A stretch of DNA of 64,000 nucleotides from Euphorbia lathyris (Eukaryota; Streptophyta; Magnoliopsida; Malpighiales; Euphorbiaceae), in NCBI RefSeq assembly GCF_963576675.1, contig NC_088910.1, forward strand, positions 102,452,807 through 102,516,806, in the 5' to 3' direction. A program made the position numbers and the translations under genes. Within the stretch, counting starts at the first letter, position 1, and every line of letters starts with the position of its first letter. Below, piece by piece: positions 47,036 to 57,780 of the stretch. The notes under the pieces are model-generated. The model was not told the origin of the DNA, did no database searches, and saw nothing but the letters and a program-made list of their open reading frames with translations.

Positions 47036-47456
47036 TAATCACTCTGGAAAATGCATTCTAGCTAAGATGAGAGCTTTTTAAGGAAATCTCAGTCCTCAGC
47101 TAGCTGAGGTCATGACTATCAAAGAAGATTTAAGTTGGATTAAGATACATCGCGCCAGTGAGAAAATTAAAATTCAATCGGATTGTCTCGTCATAGTCAA
47201 TGCAATTCAAATAGGTTTAGAAAGTCATTCGTATTTAGTTGACATTATTTCTGATTGTATTCATTTATTACGAGATTTAGAGTTGTGTTATATCTCCTTT
47301 ATTAAGAGTTCAACGAATTCGACTGTACATGTTCTAGCAAAAGCGGTCAATTTTATGTCTGTTCTGAATGGACATGTCCACCACAATTTTTTAGCAATAT
47401 TCTTCATCTGATTTAAATTAATAAAATTTGGTATTATTTGAAAAAAAACTTAAATA
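47036..47456 (+). mobile_element. 5'-truncated LINE tail with RNase H domain
   Basis: The plus strand encodes part of a plant L1-type RNase H (RVT_3): a LAEVMTIKEDLSWIK block, QSDCLVIVNAIQ (Asp) and an SSTNSTVHVLAKA block. It is followed by attaataaaatttggtatt and an A-rich end at about 47442-47449. A 3'-only copy ending in A is the usual LINE insertion product. One stop (taa near 47080) is present. Confidence 0.75.
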
Positions 47457-47494
47457 GTTGAGAAATCAAATCATGATAACTCGATTCAAGAGAT

Positions 47495-48596
47495 TAGGGC
47501 CTGTTTGGTTCAGCTGTTAGCTAACAGCTGTTGCGGTTGTTGTTAGCTGTTTGCAGTTGCAGTAAGCTGTTAACTGTTTGTAGTTGCAGTAAGCTGTTAG
47601 CTGTTTGTTATTAGTTGTTTAATTACTAGTGTTTGGTAAAATTATATTGAATTGCTGTTATTCGGATTTAAAATGTCTAAAATGGACATGTTCTAAATTA
47701 ATCAACGTTGAAATCATAAAAGAAAAAATTGTGAAAAAATGCCCATAACGTTTACAACTAGGAATAATTTTACTCTTAATGTCTAAAATGGTACAATTTT
47801 ACCCATAACATTGGCAGCTAAGAGCAATTTTACCCCTAACATTGGCAAGTTGGGTCGATTTCAGATATTATTAGAAAACATAGATATTTTATTTTTTATT
47901 ATACACCAATTGCATATACCAGTGGTTCTAAAAAAAGATTTCATATTTTTTTGTGATTTAATAATAAAATTGAAAATTAATATTTATAAATTTGATGAAA
48001 AAAAAATTCACCTCTAACATATGTTTGTGATCTGTTACTAACGATGATAAAATCGTGAACATGTGAAGTGTAGATGAAAATATTCATGACCAAGAAGACA
48101 GTTTGATAAATTATTTCTCAAATTGACCCAACTTGTCAATGTATGGGTAAAATTGCTTTTAGCTGCCAAAATTAGGGGTATAATTGCACCATTTTAGGCG
48201 TTAAGGGTAAAATTGCTCTTAGCTATAAATGTTGGGGGTATTTTTGCACCTTATCCTATTATAAAATAAAAAATGTGTTATACAAATTAATAAAAATAAT
48301 TCATATAAAAAATAAAAAAATTATTGAACGCAACAAAACTTTGTTTTTTCCGGTAATTATGTTGTAGAAATATAAATAATGTTAAAGAATAAACATATTT
48401 TGTGGAAATAAGAAGGATAATTCTGTCAATAACAACGAACTACAAACAACTGTTTATGAAAAGCTGCAAAACGCTGCAGTTTCCAGAGAAAATGCTAAAC
48501 GCTGCGGCTATATAAACCTAACCAAACGTTATATTTCCTGCGGTTTGGAGTGAAACGCTAAACGCTAATCTGAAAAGCTGAAACAAACACCCTCTA
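47495..48596. mobile_element. MITE-like element with 21-bp inverted ends
   Basis: The left end TAGGGCCTGTTTGGTTCAGCT and the complement of the right end agree at 17 of 21 positions. Subterminal GCTGTTAGCTGTT-type repeats are rich near the left end. The ends resemble hAT-type MITEs, but no matching 8-bp TSD is visible, so class and exact limits are uncertain. It contains a second inverted-repeat element (47731-48250). No transposase. Confidence 0.55.
47731..48250. mobile_element. Foldback MITE with long inverted repeats, nested
   Basis: The first ~135 bases (gtgaaaaaatgcccat... to gttgggtcgatttcag, about 47731-47865) are the inverted complement of 48116-48250 with modest divergence. Shared blocks include gcagctaagagcaattttac and caagttgggtc. 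The transcript could fold into a long hairpin of the kind that feeds small-RNA production. TSD not resolved. Confidence 0.75.
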
Positions 48597-49200
48597 AATT
48601 TGGCGATAAACTAAATGTTTTAAGTTCGAAACTTGGAGTACATAGAAGATTAAAAAAAAAATGAATTTGTACTAGTTCACCTTCCTAATTTTTATATAAA
48701 AATAATCATCGTAATTAATACATTATAAGATAAGTTTATATAAAAGGCATTTGTATTTGAGGGTGTTTCAAAGATAATAATAATAAAAGTTATTTTTATT
48801 GTTTACTTGTTAATTTAATATTTTCCTTTGTCTGATACATATGTGTTGTACTTGCTCCAAAATTTTAACTACATTTTAGAACTTTCAAAAGTTTTAAATG
48901 ACTCTTATTTTTGTCTAATTGCATTGAATAGTTTCGTATTTTAATAGAAAGATACATTCCGCTACGTGTCAAAAATAAAATGGTAAATAGATATAATTAG
49001 TAACTTTTGAAAGGTTACGGGATAATTGAAGTTTTAGAACTATTGAATGCAATTAGATAAGAATATGTAGTTACTAAATGCAATTGGACAAAAAGTAACG
49101 GGCTATTAAATGCAATTGCACAAAAATATAAAGTTATTAAATGCAATGGGATAAGAATAGATCGCATGGGGTTTATATGGGATAAAAATATATCGTTCAT
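48597..49200. repeat. AT-rich DNA with a short tandem repeat
   Basis: From about 49043 to 49165 four diverged copies of a 31-32-bp unit (core attaaatgcaattggaca) stand in tandem. A reverse-complement copy of the core (gtctaattgcattgaatag) lies at 48916-48934, so this may be a small foldback element. No coding frame. Confidence 0.5.
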
Positions 49201-49490
49201 TTATCACTTTTGAAACTGACTCTAAGCTAGTATGTGATGCAATTCATTCTGATGCTACTGATCATTCTGAGTTCGGAGATATCATCGCCAACTGTAAATT
49301 TTTGTTATCAAATAATAACAGTTGTTATATTATGAGACAAGCAAATAGTCTGGCCCATACATTTACAAGGTCGGCTTCTAATTGTGCTTGTCTAATTTTC
49401 TTTGATGTCTTATCGATATTTATTTTCTCTACTATGATGAACTATTGCCGGTTTCCGACCCATTAATGAAATTTAAATTAAAAAAAACTC
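49201..49490 (+). mobile_element. LINE 3' tail with RNase H domain
   Basis: A plus-strand frame encodes FETDSKLVCDAIHSDATDHS, then EFGDIIANCKFLL and MRQANSLAHTFTRSAS, the L1-type RNase H (RVT_3) pattern, ending near 49465. aatgaaatttaaattaaaaaaaa follows, a LINE-like A-rich end. The upstream part of the LINE is absent. Confidence 0.75.
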
Positions 49491-50580
49491 AGCTAGATAA
49501 TTGAAGTTTAGAGTAAAATACAATAAGCAATTAAATTGTCAAATATACGATGGTATAAGATGTGTCAAAAATGACAATAATAAATTGTCAACTTTATTTG
49601 TATATTAAAATTTTGAGAGTAAATGGTTTGTTTGACAAAAATAAAACAATAAATAATATAAATTTGGACATATATGCAGCACTATCATATCGCCAATAAA
49701 AAGTCATTAATTTGCGTTTTCTGCATGGAAATACTCTATCTATCTAAAGTAAATAATAATAATAATAATAATATTCTTTCAAAGAAAAAAAAAAAATATA
49801 TATATATAAGTATTATTTCATGCTCAAGTAGAGCCATCACAATCTTGTATACAAGGAGATCTGAAAGTAGCAAAAGGCAGCAGACAATTTGAAATCATAT
49901 AAGACAGAGTTTGGGGTGGGAAAAGCATAATGGTTAATTACTTAATCATCACTATATTTTGTCATCTTTCATCATAAAATATTTTCTTTTCTTTTCTTTC
50001 ATATCCACCAATTACTTTTAAGAGATGTAACGTAACTATAACTAATTAAAATCAACACTTTATAACCCACTTATATGAACACCATCATCTATCCTATATT
50101 CTCTTGTTCTCTTGTCTTTACAAATACCATTCACTTTTCTTTTTATTTTCCATCGAAATGTGACAATTTGTTACAATATTTAGATATTCACGAAATAATA
50201 TATTGTATGCGAAAAGTCCGGCCAATATTATATAAATATTGTTCGCTTTGGTTCAAGTTTCATTTCTTCTGTCTCGTAATTTTATAACTCGTCTACAGGT
50301 ATTGCCATATATCTTATCATGATATAACCAAGTAACTCTCTTTCTCTCTATTTTCGATATGGAATTCAGTTCTTTTCTATTTCATTCTCATCCCTTAAAA
50401 CCGCTCTTTACTTAGACCTTTTATCTCGGCTTCACTCATTTTAAATTGGGTTATTATTGTTAGGGTATAACTGAAATCCTAACTTTAGTCTTCTAATTAC
50501 TTTTGGTTTATGTATTATAGTCTGATTAGGAGGATGACATTTTGCATCCTTTTCCTAATTGGACTCTAGTTGCTAGGTTA
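49491..50580. other. AT-rich non-coding DNA
   Basis: No gene recognised. Contains an AAT microsatellite (about 49747-49770), a poly-A/TA run (49786-49808) and pyrimidine-rich stretches at 49985-50005 and 50335-50350. Confidence 0.55.
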
Positions 50581-51290
50581 TATAGTATACCAACAACAAT
50601 AAATTCTTAGTCCCGAAATGATTCAAGATCGGCTAACATGAACCGTCGTATGAAACCGTAAAATCAAGTCATGTCATCGACATAAATTCTCTTCCTCTAC
50701 TATGTCCTATTCACTGTCATATTTTCCTCATTCCCCAATAAACTCATATCACTCTTAATCACCCTCTTCCAAGTTTGCTTAGCCCTTCCCCTATCCATCA
50801 CCATTGCATCTCTTTGCCACTCTCCAATCCTTCTAATCGGCGCATCAATCGATATTCGTCTTACATGGCCAAACCACCTTAATCGGTTTTCCCTCATTTT
50901 ATTCTCAATAGATGCAACCCCTACTTTCGTCCTAATCATTTCATTCCTCACCCGATCCTTTCTCGTATGACCACACATCCATACAGCGTACGCATTTCCG
51001 CCACCGACATCTTATGAATGTGACAGTATTTCAATGTCTAATATTTCGTACCATATAACAATGCAGGTCTAATTGTTATACAGTAGAATTTTTCCTTCAA
51101 TTTATTAGGCATGTTGGGGTCGCAAAGGAAATCTGTAGCACTCTTCTACTTCGTCCAACCAGATTTAATCCTATAAGCAACATCTCCATCCACTTCCCTG
51201 TCCGTTTGAATAATAGACCCTTGATAACGGAAGCAATCCGAGCCCTGGACAACCCTCTCATCCAAGGTGATTGTCCCTATCTCCTGTTAT
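50581..51290 (-). mobile_element. RTE-like LINE, 3' end of the RT ORF
   Basis: On the minus strand 51275-50600 encodes the C-terminal side of a plant non-LTR reverse transcriptase: an LDERVVQGSDCFRYQGSII block, a MPNKLKEKFYCITIRPALLY block, MCGHTRKDRVRNEMI and ENRLRWFGHVRRI. Several stops and one frameshift (near 50980) are present. The 3' end finishes in a TTG repeat (ttgttgttg on the minus strand, about 50590-50600), as RTE elements do. 5' truncated. Confidence 0.8.
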
Positions 51291-51318
51291 CTTGTATTTT
51301 CATATAGTTTTTAATATA

Positions 51319-51619
51319 TTTTAACAAGGCCTAACTAACCCCAAAAGGCACCTTGAAGGGTTAGGATTGCCTCATATGTTTAAGGAGCTATATAGCTTTG
51401 CAATTTAGCAATGTGGGATATTTAGCACGCCCCCTCGTGTCCAATTCATTTGGTGCATGACGCCAATATCAACGGGGGTCCCAACATTGAACCATGGCTC
51501 TGATACCATGTAAACAGGGTCTAACTAACCACAAAAGGCACCTTGAAAGGTTAGGATTGCCTCATATATTTAAGGAGCTATATAGCTTTCCAATTTAGCA
51601 ATGTGAGATATTTAACACA
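51319..51619 (-). mobile_element. TRIM (terminal-repeat retrotransposon in miniature)
   Basis: Two direct repeats of about 110 bp, 51319-51427 and 51509-51619, flank 81 bases. On the minus strand the 5' repeat (TGTGTTAAAT...GTTTACA) is followed directly by the PBS TGGTATCAGAGC (51497-51508), perfect for initiator tRNA-Met. The internal part ends in a purine tract, ACACGAGGGGGCG, directly before the second repeat (TGCTAAAT...). It thus has every part of an LTR element in 301 bp and no coding capacity. The repeats differ at about 10 sites. Confidence 0.88.
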
Positions 51620-51962
51620 TACATTTTAAGATAGTTTTTAACATTTTAAAATTGTTTTATATTTAGTTTTATGCTTTAAGAACTAATTCTTGTTCCATGT
51701 GTTTTTAAGTATTATTATGGGGCAAAAATGCAATTATTGAATCATTACTCAAGTAAATGAAGTTGCACGGTCAGAAATCCCTCTAGTCGATGACCTCATA
51801 GCAGTTGAAGAATAAAGAATCCACGACTTTTTAAATAAGTCTTTACTGTCATAAATTCCTTAGTAACCACATAAGGAATGTTATGACTATTTAATAATAT
51901 ATTGAAGAGTCTTTTGAATGCTCAAGAGGGAGTTACGTTACGCTACTTAATGCTCTCTTTAA
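51620..51962. other. Non-coding DNA, possible copia remnant
   Basis: Lies downstream (minus sense) of the copia gag relic. I see no domain. A short A/T motif (atagtttttaa) occurs on both sides of the TRIM, at about 51304 and 51631. Confidence 0.4.
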
Positions 51963-52560
51963 TTACATTAAAGTTGAGAAGTTGCAAAAAAGAATACAAT
52001 CAACAAAATCATTCATACTCATAGGATGTTGTAAGGCTGCCAACTGATCAAACAACATTTTTGTCTTTTGCATATAAGTAGAAACAAAATCATTATTTTT
52101 CTGAAGGGTGAGAAATTGATTCATTATCTGTCGAATTTGAGGACGAGCGCCTGTAGCAAAAGTTGTATGAAGCTTGTCACGTGCTTCTTTGGCAGTTTCA
52201 GAACCCATTAACTGTTGGAGCATGTTATTAGAGACGGGCCCATAGATGATTGCAAGGATTTGGGAATTCTGAGCTTCCTAATCTTCTACATTCATGCTTG
52301 TTGGAGGAGCTCTAGCGGAGATGTGAGAAAATAAACGAGCCAGTTTTAGAATATTGGTCAGTTGGCTCTTCCATAGTAGAAAGTTAGAGGAGGTGAGTTT
52401 GACTGATAAATTATGACTTAATCAGGAAGTTTATGATTGAGAAAAACCGGTATTATTTCCACTGGAAACTCCGAATGAGTGAGACCCCAATGAGGAAGAA
52501 GAAGAACCCGAGCCTGGTGATGAGGAGAAATCCATAGACATTCTTTACAGTTTTTTTGTG
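51963..52560 (-). pseudogene. Ty1/copia gag relic
   Basis: Minus strand: a Ser/Gly-rich N-terminus from about 52543, then a UBN2/copia gag domain with SSNFLLWKSQLTNILK (about 52390), ETAKEARDKLHTTFATGARP (about 52160) and a MNQFLTLQKNNDFVSTYMQK block. Stops near 52430 and 52285 and a frame loss at 51963 break it. The protein would form the particle of a small copia element whose other genes are missing here. Confidence 0.82.
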
Positions 52561-52976
52561 AGAATTTTTTTTTAAGTCAACAGATGTCTGCTGATGAGGA
52601 GAAATCCAGAATCCTCACTTCTCAAGCCAAAGTAAATAATGCCTATTTAATTAAATAGCGGAGGAACCAATAGTGCAGTAACCACTTATTTAATTAAATA
52701 GTACAGTAACCACCTATTTAAAAGGAACGATCGGTCAGCAAAGAAGAAAGATTTCAGGAAAATAAAAGGAACGATCAATCGAGCAGCAAAGAGAAAATCG
52801 TTATCTATGAATGATCGATCGCAAAGAAGAAGAACGAACCAAAGAGACCGATTTCTGGAGAAGAAGATCGAACTAGAAACATGGGACGATCTCGTAGAGA
52901 AGGATTGAACAGAGGGGATCGACCAGCTGAGGAAAGGATCGGAATCGGGAATTAAACCCTTTATGCTCTAATACCA
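52561..52976 (-). other. Leader and PBS of the copia relic
   Basis: About 400 bases of leader upstream of gag. TGGTATTAGAGC on the minus strand (52965-52976) is an initiator-Met PBS with one mismatch, marking the 5' LTR end to its right. A short direct repeat with core taatagc/tagtacagtaaccac occurs at 52655-52720. Confidence 0.65.
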
Positions 52977-53067
52977 TATAGGTTAAGTATTTCTGAAATA
53001 ATTTACTCTCATGTTATTCAATAGAATAGACCCAATATATATATATACAGATAGTCCTAAACCCATA
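52977..53067 (-). repeat. Copia relic 5' LTR, left half
   Basis: About 90 bases between the PBS and the Tat insertion. The other half is at 63211-63289. Together they form a small LTR of about 170 bp whose minus-strand start reads TGTTAAACC. Confidence 0.6.
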
Positions 53068-53734
53068 TGATAACACCCGTCATGAAACATGAAGGACTAA
53101 ACTGGAGATATTCCCTAGCAAAGAGGGCTTAAGGGGAAAAAAGGCCCGCCTCCAAGATGTATATGGCATACAGATAGAAATACAGTGTCATCTTGAGTAT
53201 TCCTTCTCATGATCCGCCACACAGCTCATAGTTGGGAAATACAGTGTCGTCTTGATTATTCCTTCTCATGATCCGCCACATAGCTTATAGTTGGAAATAC
53301 GGTGTCGTTCCGCGGGCCCTTACAAAGATCCGCCCGGAAAGAGAAGGAAGGGATCCGCCCTATATAGTGATCCGCCTTTAGAAGAAACGAATGACTATAC
53401 GGCGTAACTCACTAGCATTAAACTAGCGTTAAAGATATCTCAAAACCTACCAAAGCTTGGAGGTTAGAAGAGAGAGTTAGATTGCATTAAAGAAGGATTA
53501 CTTTTCATTAAAAGAGCATTAAGAGAAGGTTATTACAATTATCACTCAAACTTGTATAAATACCCTTGTAACATGACAACAGAGGTACACTTACACACTC
53601 TTCTTAGCTTTGCTTTGTCATTACAGTTTATTCTCTTAAGAAGTTTACTGACTTAGGCATCGGAGTGCCCCCGACCGATCCCAACGGCGCCTCACATGGA
53701 CGCTCTACGGTGTTGCTAAATCTATACAATATCA
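53068..53734 (+). repeat. Tat 5' LTR
   Basis: 667 bp. A 59-bp unit (gaaatacagtgtc...catagttgg) is tandemly repeated at 53177-53308 in U3 (two copies plus a partial one). TATA box gtataaatac at 53554-53562; ctgacttaggcatcggagtg follows near 53650. Confidence 0.95.
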
Positions 53735-53735
53735 A

Positions 53736-53752
53736 TTGGTGCGGTGAAGGTG
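53736..53752 (+). promoter_or_regulatory. Tat primer-binding site, probably tRNA-Phe
   Basis: TGGTGCGGTGAAGGTGG lies one base after the LTR. It matches the complement of the plant tRNA-Phe 3' end (TGGTGCGGTGAGCGTGG, from memory of that tRNA) at 15 of 17 positions. Confidence 0.7.
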
Positions 53753-53794
53753 GAATCCTAATAGTAATAGGGTTACAGGACGAACGTTCAAAAC

Positions 53795-55420
53795 ATGTCT
53801 TCAAATAATCCCACTGGGAATACCTCCACTTCAAAAAACACGGGGAATACCCCTACCAACGAGGACCCCAATAACAGTCTCCTTGAACAAATTATACCAC
53901 ATCCCGATGGCACAGTGCAACCTTCACATGAATGGTTTCCCGAGTCATTTTTTGACCAAATGGTGGAATTTGTTCGACGGGAACTAGGCAACGAATCGGC
54001 TGATAGGGCGCGCAATATTCTCAACGGAAACGATGTAACAGAGCGGGCCAGAAGGGTGTTTGCGAAACAACAACCCCAGGGAGGCGCCGTTAGTGCAGGT
54101 CCAGCACTGAATGATTTTGAACCAAGGGATAGATCGAGATCGCGTCATAGACGTTCGCCCAAACCACGAGAAAATAACAATAAGGGTCGAGATGGCAGAT
54201 CTCTTTCTCTAGACAAGTTTACGGCGGCGGTAGAGGCGCGATTCCAGGAGGAATCCCGAAAGCAAAAGCAGAATGAAGAACGATACGCCCATCAAGTAAA
54301 TAGGCATTCGTCTTTCACCGCCTATATTATGGGATTCAAAATAGATGGACGCTACAAAACCTTCAACTTGCCACAGTACAAGAAAGCAGAAAACCCTGAA
54401 GCACACGTAAGAAAATACATGGAACTGATGGACCTAGGGGGAGCAAATGAATGGATCCTCTGTAGAATGTTTTCTACAACATTGAGCGGATCAGCCTATG
54501 GATGGTTTGAATCCCTAGTGGCTGGATCCATAAATAGATGGGAAGAATTAAGCCGAGAATTCTGCGCAAAATTTGTAGGTAGTATTCCCTGCAAGGTGTC
54601 TAGCAGAACATTATATGATCTAAAGCATAAAGAAATCGAACCATTGAGAACATATATCAATCGATTCAATGACTTGTGTACGGATATAACAGATGTTGAT
54701 ATAAACACGGCGGTAGAGGCCATAATAAAAAACACGAGGTGTAAACGATTGCAGGAAAAATTGGTTATCCATAAACCAAAAACAATGGTGGAATAGTTGA
54801 ATGCTGCAAAAGATTTATGGAAATTGATGACATCAACAGAAACAATGAATCGTCAGGCCATAATTCGCTAGAAAGAAGAGATCGTGGCAGATCTAGCAGG
54901 CGTGAGAGTAGATGGGCGGATGTCAGGCCCAATAGACGTGACAACAGATGGACTGATAGCAAATGGATGGATCAAAGGAGCAAGCGTCCCTCCAAAGGCG
55001 GATCCTATTTCACGCCTCTTAACACTCCTAAGAATGAAGTCTTATTATGGCTAGAGAAGAGCAAATTCAAAAGGGACGTCACATACCCTGATTTCAAAGG
55101 AGAACAGCACATCCCCATAGGGAAAAATGCAAAGGCATATTGCAGGTTCCATAGAAGGCAAGGCCATGACACTAATAGATGCCTTGCACTGGATAAAGAG
55201 ATTGAAAAATTAATTGAACGTGGGGTGCTCGACAGGTTTGTTCAAAATGAACAAAGCGAAGGAAAGGAAAAAGAAGGTAGAAAAGGCAAAGGTAAGGGAG
55301 TGATCAACATTATTGCAGGAGGACCCGGATATCAACCACTTGCTAAAAAGGCGAGGATGCAGGATTCTGATAAAGTGGCTCTCAATAAACCTTTCGTCGA
55401 AGTTGGATCCACTAATGGTC
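53795..55420 (+). pseudogene. Tat gag
   Basis: ATG at 53795 (MSSNNPTGNTSTSKN). An acidic/Ser-rich N-terminus is followed by an Arg-rich patch (about 54120-54200) and a capsid domain with LSGSAYGWFESLVAG and REFCAKFVGSIP (about 54480-54590). A TAG at 54794 and a frameshift before 54817 lead to an RD-rich basic stretch (RDRGRSSRRESRWAD) and the Cys/His region CRFHRRQGHDTNRC near 55140. Nucleocapsid and capsid functions. Confidence 0.88.
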
Positions 55421-55899
55421 CTCACGCCGATGCATTAGTAATCATGATGAACATTGAAGGATGGGATATGATGCGTGTCATGATCGACACCGGGAGCTCG
55501 TGCAATGTGATCACAAGAAGCGCATTCGCCAAGTTGAAAATAGATCCAATGCAGGTTGAAGCTACTATTGTGGACATCCTAGGGGTGAACGGACACACCG
55601 TGCAAACTAAGGGATAGGTAATGCTGGAATGTGAGATCACGAATGGAAACCAGACCTGGAAGGGAGAGCAAGAATTCACCATCCTGGATGGTCGGCTGGC
55701 GTATAACGTTATCTGAGGGAGGTCTTTCCTCTCAGAAGCTGTCGCCCTAATATCGGTATGCCATTTAACTATGTACGTGCCAACTGAAAAAGGTGGAATA
55801 ATGATCAAAGGGAGCTAAAAAACGGCTCAAGAAACCTATACGGCGTCTCTAACCATACGCCCACAAGAAGATAACGATGAACAAGAAGAAGATGAGAAT
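55421..55899 (+). pseudogene. Tat aspartic protease
   Basis: VMIDTGSSCNVITRSAFAKL at about 55480 carries the D-T-G-S active site. Stops at 55615 (TAG), near 55715 (TGA, within the I-L-G-R motif) and near 55816 (TAA) follow in the same frame. Confidence 0.88.
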
Positions 55900-57400
55900 A
55901 TGAACACAACCACTCTAGGAGAGACAGAGACATGCCTTATCTCCGAAGGAAAAAGAGTGAAAATTGCAAAGGGGCTGTGCCCAGAGATCAAGGAGGCAAT
56001 TATGCAAACACTCATTGAATGCCAGGAGGTTTTTGCTGGTGATAGTGAAATACTAAGAGGAGTAAGCCCATACCTCATTACTCACAAACTCAATACAATG
56101 GATGAAGTTACACTGGTCACACAAAAAAGAAGAAATCATGGGCCAGAGAGACAGAAGGCGATAGAGGAAGAGATCGCAAAGCTCAAAAAGGCGGATGCGA
56201 TAGAAGAAGTAATTTATACTGAATGGCTGGCGAATGTGGTTCTAGTTAAAACAGCTGGCGGAGCATACAGAATGTGTGTCGACTTCACGGACTTAAACAA
56301 GGCGTGCCCGAAGGATAATTATCCTCTACCATGTATTGACATCTTGGTGGATGGAACGGCAGGGCACGAGGTCTACTCTTTCATAGATGTGAAATCCAGC
56401 TATCACCAAATACCTATGCATCCTGAGGACAGGATCAAGACATCATTTATCACACATCAGGCGACATATTGTTTTAAGGTGATGCCTTTTGGCTTAAAAA
56501 ATGCAGGGGCCACATATCAGCGCATGATGAACAAGATCTTCGAGGATAAGAAAGGTGATAACTTCTCCATATACGTTGATGACATGATCATCAAAAGCAA
56601 AACCATGAAGGAACATGCAGCGAACATCAAAGAGGTACTCGATGTATTAAAAATTCATAATATTAAGCTTAACCCGGAAAATGTATGTTTGGTGCCACAT
56701 CTGGCAAATTTCTGGGCTATATCATTAATCGCCAAGGAGTCACGGCCAACCCTAAAAAAGTAAAGGCAGTGTTAGAAATGAAGCCACCAAAGAACCTTCG
56801 AGAGGTGCAACGCCTGAACGGGCGGATCATTGCTCTGGGAAGATTCATATCTTGCTCCGTTAGACGATGCCTCCCCTTCTATAAAGTGATTAAAAAGCAA
56901 AAATCCTTCGATTGGAATGATGATTGCCAACAAGCCTTCGAAGGAATTAAGGAGTTCTTGTCAAAACCACCATTGATGAGTAGACCAACTAAAGGTGAGG
57001 ACCTTTATTTATACGTCTCAGTTACAGAGAAAGCGATATGCACGATCATAATTAGGGAGGAAGAAGGATAGCAATATCCTATATATTATGTGAGCAAGGT
57101 GTTGAAAGATGCTGAGACAAGATATTCAAAGCTAGACAAAATGGCATTGGCGGTAGTAGTCACTTCCATCTGCCTGCGTCCGTATTTTCAAGCACACACC
57201 ATCATAGTGCGAACGAGTATACCAATGAGGAAGGTGTTGCAGCAGCCAGAAACATTCGGCAGGTTGATGGAGTGTTCCATACGGCTAGGCGAGTTTGACA
57301 TTCGGTACGAGGGAAGGGTAGCGTTGAAAAGCCAGGTTTTGGCGGATTTTGTTAACGAATTCACAGAGGAATTCACAAGCTCGCCAAAAGTCAGAAAAGA
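55900..57400 (+). pseudogene. Tat reverse transcriptase and RNase H
   Basis: RT shows RMCVDFTDLNKACPKDNYPL (about 56270), VMPFGLKNAGATYQRMM (about 56480) and the catalytic SIYVDDMIIKSK (about 56565). A frameshift near 56700 is followed by ATSGKFLGYIINRQGV, then the first RNase H (a YLYVSVTEKAICTIII block near 57010; YYVSKVLKDAETRYSKLDKM near 57085, Asp where Glu is usual). A TAG at 57069 interrupts. Confidence 0.9.
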
Positions 57401-57780
57401 GGAATGGACAATGCATATAGATGGGGCCTCTTTAGAAGAAGGAGCAGGAGCGGGAGTAGTAATAAAAGGGCCAGAATATGTTTGAGTCTGCTATGAAGAT
57501 AAATTAGATTTCTCCGTAACTAACAATGCAGCAGAATATGAAGCCCTGATCCTTGGATTACAACTGCTGAAGGAAGTAGTGCCAGAGCATGTAGTGATAT
57601 AGAGCGATTCGAGGCTGATGGTGAACCAAGTAATGAAGAATTTCCATGTCAAAGATGAAACTTTAGCAAAGTATGTGGAAGAAGTAAAGCGAATCCTGTC
57701 TATTTTGGAGGGCAAGGACGTGAAGTGGGAAATAATACATATCCCACGAGAATCAAATACAGAGACGGATCATCTGGCCA
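57401..57780 (+). pseudogene. Tat second (archaeal-type) RNase H
   Basis: TMHIDGASLEEGAGAGVVI (about 57409) supplies the first Asp, AAEYEALILGL (about 57532) the Glu, and SDSRLMVNQV (about 57604) the second Asp; a LAKAASS stretch near 57775 closes it. Tat elements carry this extra RNase H after the usual one. Stops at 57483 and about 57600. Confidence 0.88.

Noticed and set aside
47112..47411. Host RNase H-like gene
   Set aside because: Only the last part of an L1-type RNase H is present, followed by an A-rich end; a LINE tail is the simpler reading.
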